The notes below the pieces were generated by a model, which had not been told where the DNA came from, ran no database searches, and worked only from the letters and a program-made list of their open reading frames with translations. A stretch of DNA of 39,377 nt from Bacillota bacterium (GTDB lineage Bacteria; Bacillota; Sulfobacillia; Sulfobacillales; Sulfobacillaceae), in NCBI GenBank assembly GCA_026627065.1, contig JAPNUO010000013.1, positions 1,564 to 40,940 of the forward strand, given 5' to 3'. Positions 16,717 to 24,905 of this stretch are shown here, piece by piece; the first letter of the stretch is position 1; each line of letters opens with the position of its first letter. Made by a program: the position numbers and the translations under genes.

Positions 16717-18213
16717 TTGGGCGAAGAGTACATTTTGGCCTTGGATCAGGGAAGCACCACATCGCGTGCCATCTTGTTTGACCGCGCCGGTCAGGTGAAA
16801 GCAGCAGCACAAGAGCCTTTGCGCTCCATCCTTCCCCGCCCAGGATGGGTCGAGCACGATGCCCAAGCGCTGTGGGAGTCCGCGGCTACAGCGCTCAATA
16901 CCGTCCTACAAGCCGTACCGGAGGCGCGGCACCGGGTCGTAGCCATGGGGATAGCCAATCAGCGGGAAACCGTTGTGGCCTGGGACAAGAGGACGGGCCA
17001 AGCAGTGGCCCCGGCCATCTCCTGGCAATGCCGGCGGACGGCGGACCTGTGCCAAACCTTGAAAAATCGCGGTCTTGAGGCATTTGTGCGGCAAAAGACC
17101 GGCCTTCCGCTGGATCCCTATTTTTCGGCGACCAAGATTCACTGGCTGTTTCAAGAGCACGCCGACCTTGTCCGCTTGGCGAAAGCCGGGCGGCTCGCGG
17201 TGGGCACCGTGGACAGCTGGCTTCTCTTTCAATTGTCCGGCGGCCAGCATCTCACCGACGTGTCTAATGCCGCTCGCACGCTCTTAATGAATCTGCGCAC
17301 GCTGAGCTGGGATCAGGAGCTTTTGGATCTTTTTGAGGTGCCTTCCGCCATCTTGCCGGAGATCGTCGATTCCGCGGGGATTGGGGTTCCGGTGCAGGGC
17401 GACTGGTTTTCCCGGCCTGTCCCTGTCCTAGGAATCCTAGGAGACCAGCAAGCGTCCCTGTTTGGCCACGGTTGCCTTCGCCCCGGCATGGTCAAGAGCA
17501 CGTATGGCACCGGGGCGTTTGTGCTGATGAACACCGGGATGACCCCAGTGGCGAGTCCCGAGGCGCTTTTGTCTACCGTCGCCTGGCGGATGGACGGCGT
17601 CACGCATTACGCGCTGGAAGGCTCGGTGTTTTCCAGCGGCTCGGCGGTGGAATGGCTCCGCGATAACCTCAAAGTAATTTCGGACGTCGGCGAATCCGAA
17701 GCGCTAGCCCAGTCGGTCGAAGATACCGCGGGCGTGTACTTTGTTCCGGCGTTTGTGGGCCTTGGAGCGCCATATTGGGACAGCTACGCGCGCGGCACGG
17801 TTGTCGGGCTGACGCGGGGCGCCCAGGCAGCGCATTTGGTTCGCGCGGTCTTGGAAGCCTCCGCCTTTCAAACGCGCGACATTGTCGAGACCATGGCCCA
17901 AGAGAGCGGGTATCCTGTGACTCAGCTCTCGGTAGACGGCGGCATGAGTCGCAATCGCTTTTTTAGCCAGTTTCAGGCGGACATCCTGGGCGTGCCGGTG
18001 GCAGTGGCCCCTTATCAAGAATTGACGGCATTGGGCGCCGCAGCCATGGCGGCTCACGGGTTAGGGTGGGATGTCGTGCCGTGGATGGCGACGTCGCGGG
18101 CGTCCGATTGGTATCGGCCAACGATGGAGGCTGCGCTCAGAGATCGCCGCTATCGCGAGTGGAAGAAGGCGGTGGCGCGGGCGCGAAACTGGGCGGAGGG
18201 CTCGGGCGGATAA
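16717..18213 (+). CDS. glpK: Glycerol kinase (FGGY family), TTG start
   Basis: From the TTG at 16717 the product is 498 residues, the normal GlpK length, and begins EEYILALDQGSTTSRAI exactly where the family starts. The frame is open upstream to 16588 but that part overlaps the isomerase gene and has no similarity. Glycerol-binding residues are all recognisable: the Arg-Glu pair in NQRET, Trp in SWQCRRT, Tyr in LDPYFSATK and Asp in GDQQASLFGHG. It forms sn-glycerol-3-phosphate with ATP. The context is odd, since no glpF or glpD is adjacent, and it closes the amino-sugar operon 89 bp downstream. Confidence 0.88.
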   Translation: MGEEYILALDQGSTTSRAILFDRAGQVKAAAQEPLRSILPRPGWVEHDAQALWESAATALNTVLQAVPEARHRVVAMGIANQRETVVAWDKRTGQAVAPAISWQCRRTADLCQTLKNRGLEAFVRQKTGLPLDPYFSATKIHWLFQEHADLVRLAKAGRLAVGTVDSWLLFQLSGGQHLTDVSNAARTLLMNLRTLSWDQELLDLFEVPSAILPEIVDSAGIGVPVQGDWFSRPVPVLGILGDQQASLFGHGCLRPGMVKSTYGTGAFVLMNTGMTPVASPEALLSTVAWRMDGVTHYALEGSVFSSGSAVEWLRDNLKVISDVGESEALAQSVEDTAGVYFVPAFVGLGAPYWDSYARGTVVGLTRGAQAAHLVRAVLEASAFQTRDIVETMAQESGYPVTQLSVDGGMSRNRFFSQFQADILGVPVAVAPYQELTALGAAAMAAHGLGWDVVPWMATSRASDWYRPTMEAALRDRRYREWKKAVARARNWAEGSGG

Positions 18214-18300
18214 TGCTGGGGATCGCGCGGTGCGGGACCGTTCTGCCTTCTTGGCAAGGGTCGGGCAATTGGCTAAGATAGGCGGAAAGGGGGGCGCTCT

Positions 18301-19992
18301 ATGACCAGCACCCAGACAGGCTGGGGGTGGCGAGAGGTTGGCTTGGGCGTCTTTCTGGCGGTGCTGCTGGCTCTCGTGATTCGCTTGGCCACGCGCGTGC
18401 ATGGCTTTCATCCGGAAAGCGGTGCCATTTCGCTGAGTTTGGCTGCCTTGCCCGAAGACGCGCTGTGGTCTTGGCTCCGAATGGCAGCAGCCTACGCCCT
18501 GTCCCTGGCGTTTTCGCTGGTGTATGCTTATGAGGCGGCGCACAATGCCAAGGCTGAGAAAATCTTGATCCCCATTTTGGACATCCTGCAGTCCATTCCC
18601 GTGTTGTCCTTCTTGCCTGTCGTGCTGCTGGCCTTTATCGGGCTCTTCCCGCATAGCCGCTTGGGGGTCAATTTGGCCTCCATCCTCCTCATTTTTACCG
18701 GCCAGGTCTGGAACATGGTTTTCTCGCTGTATCACGGAATGATTACCGTCCCGCAAGATCTTCAAGAAGCGGCTGACAACTTCCAAATGAATCGCTGGCA
18801 GCGGTTCCGGCTGCTGGAGCTGCCCCACAGCATGGTGGGCCTGGTGTGGAATTCCATGATGTCGTGGGCTGGAGGCTGGTTTTTCCTCATGGCCTGTGAA
18901 ATGTTTGCCTTGGGCTCGCGACAATTTAGGCTTCAGGGGCTCGGATCGTACCTGCAAACCGCCGCCAACAAGGGGCAATGGGGCGCCGAACTGGCCGGCT
19001 TGGGCATGCTGGTCCTGGTGATTGTGGCCATGGACCAGCTCATTTGGCGGCCCCTCCTAGCCTGGGCAGAGAAATTTAAAGTAGAACTGATCGAGGCACC
19101 GCCGTCCCATTCTGCCGTGCTGGTCTTTTGGAGACGCCTCCGGTTGGTGCACTGGCTGGGCACAGCATGGGCTCACGGCCTAGAGGCTGTGGATCGCTCG
19201 GTCGCCGCTGCCGGTCGCGCCTGGCGCCGAACCCGCGGTTTAGGAATCTGGGACGTGGTGCGGTGGCTCTTTACTGCGGCAATGGTCATCGCCTTGTATC
19301 ACGCGATCCAAGAGGCCGTGCGGTTGGTGGCCGGGCTCCCCCGGGGCGATCTGGCGATGGTGGGATGGGCAACGCTGGCCACCCTAGGCCGGGTGCTGGC
19401 GGCTCTGGCCATTTCCGTGATATGGACGGTGCCCGTCGGGGTGTGGATTGGGCTGGATCGCCGGTGGGCGGGCCGACTGACGCCGTTTACCCAAATTGCC
19501 GCGTCTGTGCCGGCCACGGCGCTGTTTCCTGGTTTGGTGGCCCTATTGCTGCATGTTAGCGGCGGATTGAGCCTGGCCGCGGTGATTCTCATGGTACTGG
19601 GGACCCAATGGTACATTTTGTTTAACGTGATTGCCGGCGCATCGGCCATTCCCGAAGATTTAAAAGAAGCGGCGCGCCTGTTCCGCTTGGGTCGCCGGCG
19701 AACCTGGACGCTTTTGATTTTGCCGGCCATCAGCCCGTACTTGACTACCGGTCTCATTACCGCAGCCGGGGGGGCTTGGAACGCGAGCATTGTCGCGGAG
19801 TACGTGAGCTTCCAGGGGCACGTCTATACCACCTTTGGCGTAGGCGCATTAATCGCCGAGAGCTCGGTCAACAACAATGACGGGCTGTTGCTCTTGTCGA
19901 CGGTGACGCTGGCTCTCACGGTGGTGGTCATCAATCGATTCGTGTGGCGCCGCCTCTACCGGAGGGCGGAGCAGCGTTATCGACTGGGCTAA
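18301..19992 (+). CDS. Fused double permease of a NitT/TauT-type ABC transporter
   Basis: 563 residues carrying two tandem binding-protein-dependent permease domains, about residues 55-255 and 355-560. Each has its own EAA loop: PQDLQEAADNFQMNRWQRFR (151-170) and PEDLKEAARLFRLGRRRTWT (451-470). One chain thus provides both halves of the channel. The order resembles fused permeases found next to ATPases with an AAA-associated tail in archaea and Firmicutes, annotated as nitrate/sulfonate/taurine type without a proven substrate. AAAGGGGGG precedes the ATG; it lies 87 bp after glpK and 18 bp before its ATPase. Confidence 0.85.
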   Translation: MTSTQTGWGWREVGLGVFLAVLLALVIRLATRVHGFHPESGAISLSLAALPEDALWSWLRMAAAYALSLAFSLVYAYEAAHNAKAEKILIPILDILQSIPVLSFLPVVLLAFIGLFPHSRLGVNLASILLIFTGQVWNMVFSLYHGMITVPQDLQEAADNFQMNRWQRFRLLELPHSMVGLVWNSMMSWAGGWFFLMACEMFALGSRQFRLQGLGSYLQTAANKGQWGAELAGLGMLVLVIVAMDQLIWRPLLAWAEKFKVELIEAPPSHSAVLVFWRRLRLVHWLGTAWAHGLEAVDRSVAAAGRAWRRTRGLGIWDVVRWLFTAAMVIALYHAIQEAVRLVAGLPRGDLAMVGWATLATLGRVLAALAISVIWTVPVGVWIGLDRRWAGRLTPFTQIAASVPATALFPGLVALLLHVSGGLSLAAVILMVLGTQWYILFNVIAGASAIPEDLKEAARLFRLGRRRTWTLLILPAISPYLTTGLITAAGGAWNASIVAEYVSFQGHVYTTFGVGALIAESSVNNNDGLLLLSTVTLALTVVVINRFVWRRLYRRAEQRYRLG

Positions 19993-20010
19993 CAAAGGGG
20001 GCGGGAACGC

Positions 20011-21330
20011 ATGGCGGGATCCTCGGAGGTGCTCGTGCGGCTCTTGGGGGTGACCAAGTCTTATCCGCAGCTGGATCATGACATCCGCATCTTGGACGAC
20101 ATCACCCTCGACATCTACCGCGGCCAATATGTTGCGCTCCTGGGACCTAGCGGATCCGGCAAATCGACGCTTTTGCGGATTGTGACCGGGTTGACCCGTC
20201 CGTCCTACGGCACCGTGCTCTATCGAGGCGAGCCGGTGACGGGGCCGCATCCCGACGCCGCCATGGTGTTCCAAACCTTTGCCCTCTATCCTTGGTTGAC
20301 GGTGCAGCAAAATGTGGAGATGGGGCTGTTGGGGAAAGGTGTGCCGGCTTCGGAGCGCAGCCGCCGGGCAGCCCTCCTTATTGACCTCATTGGTCTCGAT
20401 GGCTACGAAAACGCGTTCCCCAAAGAACTGTCGGGCGGGATGCGCCAACGGGTCGGGTTCGCGCGGGCGCTGGCAGTGGACCCGGAACTGCTTTGCATGG
20501 ATGAGCCGTTTTCGGCGCTAGACTTTTTGACGGCAGAAAACCTGAGGTCGGAACTTATTGGGTGGTGGCACGATGGGCGGCTGCCCATCCAAGCGGTCCT
20601 CATGGTGACTCACGGCATTGAGGAAGCGGTCTATATGGCCGACCGCATTATTATCCTGTCCAAAAATCCGGCCCGGGTGATTGCGGATATCGCCAACCCC
20701 TTGCCTTATCCGCGAAACCGCAAAGCGCCCGCCTTCCTGGAGCTGACCGACCACATTTATCAAATCGTCACTGGATGGGATCGCCCTGCGGCCACGCTTT
20801 GGACGGTGCCCGAGGAGTCGGCCAAGCCGACGCTCAAGCCGCTGCCCCAAGGCCACCTCTCCATGTTGAGCGGACTCTTGGAACTGGTGCGCGATCGGGG
20901 CGGGGTAGACGATTTATACCATCTCGGATCCGAACTATTTTTGGAAGTGGATGACTTGCTGCCGGTGACGGAAACTGCGCAGCTGTTTCACTTGGCGGAA
21001 GTGCAGGCGGGGGATCTCAAGCTGACTGCGCTGGGAGAAGAATTTGTGGCAGGGGACATTGGGCGCCGCAAGGCCATTATTCGGTCGCAGCTCAAGGATA
21101 TTCCGCTCTTTCAGCTGATTGATCGGGTCTTGCGCACCAAAGCCAACCACAGCATGGCCAGGGACTTTTTCTTGGACATCTTAGAGGAGAATTTTTCCCC
21201 CAAAGAAGCCGAGCGCCAGTTGGCGACGGCCATCAACTGGGGAAGGTTTGCGGAGCTCTTTCATTACGACACCGATACCGAGCTTTTATTCTTGGAGGAG
21301 GACGAGGCGAATCAGAGTGTCCAGGCATAA
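20011..21330 (+). CDS. ABC transporter ATPase with C-terminal AAA-associated domain
   Basis: 439 residues. The N-terminal NitT/TauT-type ATPase has Walker A GPSGSGKST (45-53), Q-loop MVFQTFALYPWLTV, signature LSGGMRQRVGFARAL, Walker B LLCMDEPFSALD and H-loop VTHG. Residues from about 285 to 430 form an extra mixed alpha/beta region (LSGLLELVRDRGGVDDLYHL to LATAINWGRFAELFHYD), matching the AAA-associated C-terminal domain known from this ATPase subfamily and thought to be regulatory. It partners the fused permease 18 bp upstream. No binding protein is encoded in this pair or next to it. Confidence 0.87.
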   Translation: MAGSSEVLVRLLGVTKSYPQLDHDIRILDDITLDIYRGQYVALLGPSGSGKSTLLRIVTGLTRPSYGTVLYRGEPVTGPHPDAAMVFQTFALYPWLTVQQNVEMGLLGKGVPASERSRRAALLIDLIGLDGYENAFPKELSGGMRQRVGFARALAVDPELLCMDEPFSALDFLTAENLRSELIGWWHDGRLPIQAVLMVTHGIEEAVYMADRIIILSKNPARVIADIANPLPYPRNRKAPAFLELTDHIYQIVTGWDRPAATLWTVPEESAKPTLKPLPQGHLSMLSGLLELVRDRGGVDDLYHLGSELFLEVDDLLPVTETAQLFHLAEVQAGDLKLTALGEEFVAGDIGRRKAIIRSQLKDIPLFQLIDRVLRTKANHSMARDFFLDILEENFSPKEAERQLATAINWGRFAELFHYDTDTELLFLEEDEANQSVQA

Positions 21331-21354
21331 AAAGGGGCCGCTCTGGACGGCCCC
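21329..21354 (-). terminator. Intrinsic terminator of the DUF2892 gene
   Basis: GGGGCCG (21334-21340) pairs perfectly with CGGCCCC (21348-21354) around a 7-base loop. On the minus strand the stem is followed directly by five U residues (21333-21329). It lies 7 bp past the DUF2892 stop. On the plus strand there is no U tract, so it would stop the ABC transcript only weakly. Confidence 0.75.
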
Positions 21355-21360
21355 TGGGCC

Positions 21361-21570
21361 TTACGAGGTTTTGGTCCGCGGATGGTTGGTCGCGATGCCG
21401 AAAAGCTGATATAGCGGGCAATAGCCGCTAAGGCCGGTAAGCAAGGCGACAATACCGACGATGTCCCACAGCCAAGCGACGGGCACATGGGTAAAGAGCC
21501 CCAAAATCAAGAGGACAATGGCGAGCGCGGTGCGAATGGCGCGGTCCATCATGCTTTCGTTCACCTTCAT
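21361..21570 (-). CDS. DUF2892 small membrane protein (YgaP-like membrane domain)
   Basis: 69 residues with the family pattern: MKVNESMMDRAIRT at the start, two hydrophobic helices (about 12-29 and 33-50), then the conserved SGYCPLYQLFGI motif carrying a Cys. This domain occurs alone or fused to rhodanese (E. coli YgaP) and often lies in sulfide/persulfide-response loci. AGGGAGGG precedes the ATG. A CsoR/CstR-like operator lies in its promoter and an intrinsic terminator follows, so it is a self-contained unit. Molecular function is unknown. Confidence 0.82.
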   Translation of the reverse strand: MKVNESMMDRAIRTALAIVLLILGLFTHVPVAWLWDIVGIVALLTGLSGYCPLYQLFGIATNHPRTKTS

Positions 21571-21623
21571 GGCATTTCCCTCCCTTGCGTCTTAACCTTT
21601 ACGCTAAGTTCACTTTAGCCGAT

Positions 21624-21642
21624 AATACCCTAGAGGGGTATG
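21624..21642 (-). promoter_or_regulatory. CsoR/CstR-type operator overlapping the DUF2892 promoter
   Basis: AATACCCTAGAGGGGTATG contains ATACCC and GGGTAT arms (21625-21630 and 21636-21641) around 5 bp. This is the A/T-flanked G-tract dyad bound by DUF156 repressors (CsoR for copper, CstR for persulfide) and is close to the B. subtilis copZA site as I recall it. On the minus strand it overlaps TATTAT (21627-21622), a plausible -10. A 10-bp stem with one G-U pair (21645-21654 and 21663-21672) lies just upstream, between this promoter and the GH15 stop, without a U tract. Confidence 0.55.
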
Positions 21643-21727
21643 ATCCGATGGCCCTGTTGTGTGGGCCATTGGTCGCATGGGAGGTCGCGCCGCATGACCC
21701 CTGAGCCGTGCGAGGAAGGGAACGGCG

Positions 21728-23548
21728 CTAGGGCTTGCCCGCCTTGGCTTGCCACAGGTCGTGAAGAGCCATGATGAGGCCCAAGTGCGAAAAGCCCTGC
21801 GGGAAATTGCCACGAGGCTCGCCGCTCTCTTGGTCTGCGTGCTCCCCTAAGAGCCCCAGATCCGTCCGCTGGGCTAAGATACCGTTGATGATGGCTTCGG
21901 CTTCTGCCACGCGCCCCAGGAGAATGTAGACGCGGGCCAGCCAAAAGGACGCCAGCACAAACGGATGGGCGGCGGTGCCAAACATGTCGGCAGCGTAGCG
22001 ATAGACCCAGTGGCCCGAGACCAGTTGCGTCTCAATTTGTCGGAGGGTGCCTAAAAACCGGGGACTGGTGACCTCGCAATACCCGTAGAGCGGCATGACA
22101 AGAAGCGCAGCATCCACTGTGTTGCCGCCAAAGGCCTGGGTGTACGAGCCTAAAGCCTCATTGTAGCCGTCGTGTTCAATGTGATGGCGCACGTGCTCGG
22201 CGGCTGTCCGCCAATGCTTGGCCAAGAGGGACTCGCCCACCGCGTCGGCCATTTTGGCGCCATAGGTCAGCGAAACCCAGCACATGAGCTGCGAATGGGT
22301 GTAATAATCGTCCTGGTCGCGAAACTCCCAAAGGCTGGCGTCCTTTTGGCGAAAGTGTTCTTGCACCCAATGGACCAAGACGCGGATGCGGTGCCAGTAA
22401 AAGCGCAGAAACTCGGTATCTTGGGTGGCCTCGTAATAGCGCCAGACGGTCCACAGAAAGTCGCCCTCGATGTCGAGCTGAAGCTGCCGGGTGGCCGCAT
22501 TGCCCTCGCGGCAGGGGACGGAACCGCGAAAGCCGGGGAGCCACTCGAGGTCGCGTTCGCCCCGGATCAACGTGCCGTCGACATGAAAAAAAGGCGCTTG
22601 GAAGGGCTTACCTTGCAGATCGATGCAGTTCAGCAAGAAATCCAGGAAACGGCGCGATCCCACGTGATCGCCGGCGGTGAGGAGGGCTTCCGCCGCATAA
22701 GAACCGTCGCGCACCCAGGCAAACCGATAGTCCCACTGGCGCGCTTCCCCGACGGTTTCGGGCAACGAGGTGGTGGGTGCGGCGATAATGGCGCCGTTGG
22801 TTTGATAGGTCAGGCCGTAAAGGACCAGCAGCGAGCGGTGAAAGGCGTCCGCGTGCGGCCCCTGGTACGGTGGGAGCATCGTTAAGTAATGCTGCCAAAA
22901 AGCAATATTCTCTTGGAGGGACGCATTGAGTTCCTCGTTTTCCATGTCTTCTTCCAACTGCGCCATCTGCGCTTCGATGACGTCGGCCGCCTCGACTAAC
23001 CGCTCCTCATCGTCCGCGACATACTGCACGATCAGTTCGTAGTGGCCCGGCGGGAAGCGCCACACCCCCTGGGTGAGCGAGACTTGAATCTGCTCGCGCA
23101 AGGACTGCGGCTCGGCGTTAATCGCCAACACCAGCGCCTCGCGGGCCAAGGGATTGCGGAAGATGGCCCCCGAATTCACTGGCTTGGGTGCGGGGTGGAT
23201 TAATCCGTAGTGAAACCGTGGCTGAAACTCGACGGTGAAGGGCAATTCGCTGCGAATGAGTCGTCGGAGTTCTGGGCGTCCGACGGCGAGGTAATCGTGG
23301 GTGACCATGCGCCCGCTGGGCGCCTCCCAACTCGTCCGGAGCACGTTGGTATTCTCGACGTACTGTTGCGTCACGGTTGAATGGGCAACGTCTGGGCGAA
23401 CGGAAAAATACCCATGATCTTCTGTTCCTAATAACTTGCAGAAAATGGCCGGGCTATCGTACCGGGGAAAGGTGAGCCAGTCAATCGACCCTTCCGGACT
23501 CACTAACGCAGCAGTATGGCAGTTGGAGAGAAAGCCATAAAACTTCAT
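21728..23548 (-). CDS. GH15 glucoamylase/trehalase-like glycoside hydrolase
   Basis: 606 residues from the ATG at 23548 (MKFYGFLSN). The frame is open to 23638, but GH15 proteins begin at this point and AAGGGGG lies 12 bp upstream; ATG 23560 is the alternative. The N-terminal block CHTAALVSPEGSIDWLTFPR is the beta-sandwich start typical of bacterial GH15. The (alpha/alpha)6 barrel then shows WDYRFAWVRDGSYAAEALL, GFRGSVPCREGNAATRQLQL and the C-terminal GLLGEHADQESGEPRGNFPQ whose Glu is the expected catalytic base. It hydrolyses alpha-glucans or trehalose by inversion. No signal peptide, so probably cytoplasmic (glycogen or trehalose turnover). Confidence 0.85.
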   Translation of the reverse strand: MKFYGFLSNCHTAALVSPEGSIDWLTFPRYDSPAIFCKLLGTEDHGYFSVRPDVAHSTVTQQYVENTNVLRTSWEAPSGRMVTHDYLAVGRPELRRLIRSELPFTVEFQPRFHYGLIHPAPKPVNSGAIFRNPLAREALVLAINAEPQSLREQIQVSLTQGVWRFPPGHYELIVQYVADDEERLVEAADVIEAQMAQLEEDMENEELNASLQENIAFWQHYLTMLPPYQGPHADAFHRSLLVLYGLTYQTNGAIIAAPTTSLPETVGEARQWDYRFAWVRDGSYAAEALLTAGDHVGSRRFLDFLLNCIDLQGKPFQAPFFHVDGTLIRGERDLEWLPGFRGSVPCREGNAATRQLQLDIEGDFLWTVWRYYEATQDTEFLRFYWHRIRVLVHWVQEHFRQKDASLWEFRDQDDYYTHSQLMCWVSLTYGAKMADAVGESLLAKHWRTAAEHVRHHIEHDGYNEALGSYTQAFGGNTVDAALLVMPLYGYCEVTSPRFLGTLRQIETQLVSGHWVYRYAADMFGTAAHPFVLASFWLARVYILLGRVAEAEAIINGILAQRTDLGLLGEHADQESGEPRGNFPQGFSHLGLIMALHDLWQAKAGKP

Positions 23549-23684
23549 TGTGTTAAGCATCCCCCTTGCCGCGCGGCGGCACGAGATGGCTCCGAGGAAA
23601 GTGGCCGCACGCCGTGATGTCCACATTATACCCGACACTGCGGGAATCGACGGGAAGCGCAGGGTGGGCGAGCCCTCAAGGGCG

Positions 23685-24272
23685 TCAGGACCCCACCCGA
23701 GCTTGCCGGTGGGCGCGGCGTAGTGGCTCTAGTGCTTCAGTCCAGCGCTGCAACTCGTCAAGCATGGCGTGAGCCGCCTGAACAATGGCGTCTGGAGGGT
23801 CGAATACCCCATCGCGCAGGTACTGGGTGACAAAAGGAATCGCCACGGAGTCCGGCAGCGGCATCATTTTGAGGGCTGTTGCCACCTGCTTGACCATTTG
23901 GGCAGCCCGCATACCGCCCGAAGGGCCGCCGTAACTCACGAGCCCCACGGGTTTGTAGTTCCACTCCTGGTAGAGATAATCGAGGGCGTTCTTCAGCGGC
24001 GCCGTGATTCCATGATTGTATTCCGGCATCACCAGGACCACCGCATCGCTCGCATCAACCATGCGACTCCAAGCTTTGGTGTGCGGTTGAGTGTACTGGG
24101 CAAAGCGCGGATGATGGGGCTCATCCATCATCGGCAGGTTGAGTTCTTTCAAGTCAGCGACTTCAATGTCAAATCCGCCGTGTTCGCGGCTTAACCGTTC
24201 AAACCACTGACCCACGGGCAATCCAACGCGCCCCGGGCGTGTGCTGGCAATAACGATGAGCAAGTGGGGCAT
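23685..24272 (-). CDS. NADPH-dependent FMN reductase (flavodoxin-fold, azo/chromate/quinone reductase type)
   Basis: 195 residues from the ATG at 24272, preceded by GGAGAG; an upstream in-frame ATG at 24302 adds ten unlikely residues. The flavodoxin-fold phosphate loop is STRPGRVGLPVG (10-21), the FMN-side motif is MPEYNHGITAPLKNALDYL (82-100), and SYGGPSGGMRAAQ follows. These are hallmarks of the NADPH-dependent FMN reductase family, which reduces FMN, quinones, azo dyes or chromate in the cytosol. It is transcribed opposite to the following transporter operon. Confidence 0.88.
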   Translation of the reverse strand: MPHLLIVIASTRPGRVGLPVGQWFERLSREHGGFDIEVADLKELNLPMMDEPHHPRFAQYTQPHTKAWSRMVDASDAVVLVMPEYNHGITAPLKNALDYLYQEWNYKPVGLVSYGGPSGGMRAAQMVKQVATALKMMPLPDSVAIPFVTQYLRDGVFDPPDAIVQAAHAMLDELQRWTEALEPLRRAHRQARVGS

Positions 24273-24322
24273 GTTGACTCTCCTTCTAGTATGTGATCTC
24301 ATCGACCATATTATCAGAAATA

Positions 24323-24337
24323 CTTACTTTTAGTTAG
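24323..24337. promoter_or_regulatory. Imperfect dyad upstream of the FMN reductase
   Basis: CTTACT-TTT-AGTTAG is a 5/6 matching inverted repeat about 50 bp upstream of the reductase start, in its promoter region. Dyads of this size often bind MarR-, TetR- or HxlR-type redox repressors of quinone/azo reductases, but no regulator gene is present here. Confidence 0.25.
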
Positions 24338-24641
24338 ATAAAAATCAAAGAGATGTGGATGGAGGACCAAAGGGGTTTGTTTAACCAAGAACGGCTAACA
24401 GCAAGTAATCCAATACTGCGTTAGTCTAGCCACTATGGGGATCACGTCCAGTATCAGTGTAAGTTTCCCTTCCTTCGCTACTCGGTCTCCACCAACGTGG
24501 TTTCGTTGGGAATGAGCGTTCAGGAGGGAACCGAAGAGAATAGTTCAAACACAATTTATCAAGCCATTAGGAGGTCAGGAATTTAATGAGCCAAGTCATT
24601 GATTGGTTCTGTTGATTCTTAGCACTACAGGGCTTACCAGC

Positions 24642-24659
24642 AATATTGATATCGATATT
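24642..24659. promoter_or_regulatory. AT-rich imperfect palindrome in the transporter upstream region
   Basis: AATATTGATATCGATATT is an 18-bp palindrome with one mismatched pair. It lies 260 bp upstream of the PotD-like gene within 24273-24905, a 633-bp stretch with no gene. Its right half, CGATATTA, recurs in the 13-bp motif at 24855 and 30435. It may be an additional operator. Confidence 0.3.
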
Positions 24660-24762
24660 ACTTATTAATATTCGTATTATCTAAACGATTGTGTCACATG
24701 AGGCGATGAAAGAGATAACAAGCGGAATTTTAATCTATTTTTCCCATCACTTTAACGGAATG

Positions 24763-24781
24763 TAACGGAATCGGTCGTAAT
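24763..24781. promoter_or_regulatory. Tandem TAACGGAAT repeat, Pho-box-like
   Basis: TAACGGAAT occurs at 24763-24771 and again at 24773-24781, a 10-bp period that puts both copies on one face of the helix; a weaker third copy (GTCGTAATG) follows. Direct repeats of this period are how PhoP/PhoB-type response regulators bind. The downstream operon encodes phosphodiester scavenging, a classical Pho function. The sequence does not match the TTnACA consensus closely. Confidence 0.3.
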
Positions 24782-24854
24782 GTAGAGATGAGAGATCCCT
24801 TCAGCCTAAGTTGCTGATAAGAAACGTACGAGATGGCAGGAATGAGGATCTTAG

Positions 24855-24867
24855 CACCGATATTAAT
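24855..24867. promoter_or_regulatory. CACCGATATTAAT motif, copy 1
   Basis: This 13-bp sequence is repeated exactly at 30435-30447 upstream of the IMPase-family gene. Here it lies 39 bp upstream of the binding-protein start, where an operator or promoter element would be. The shared motif ties the two transcription units together. Confidence 0.4.
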
Positions 24868-24905
24868 CGAGAGATTACGACGGTGAAGAAAGGAAGGATA
24901 AACAC

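Noticed and set aside
18061..18978. 305-codon antisense frame at the glpK/permease junction
   Set aside because: His/Arg/Gln-rich translation typical of antisense to membrane-protein codons; no motif.
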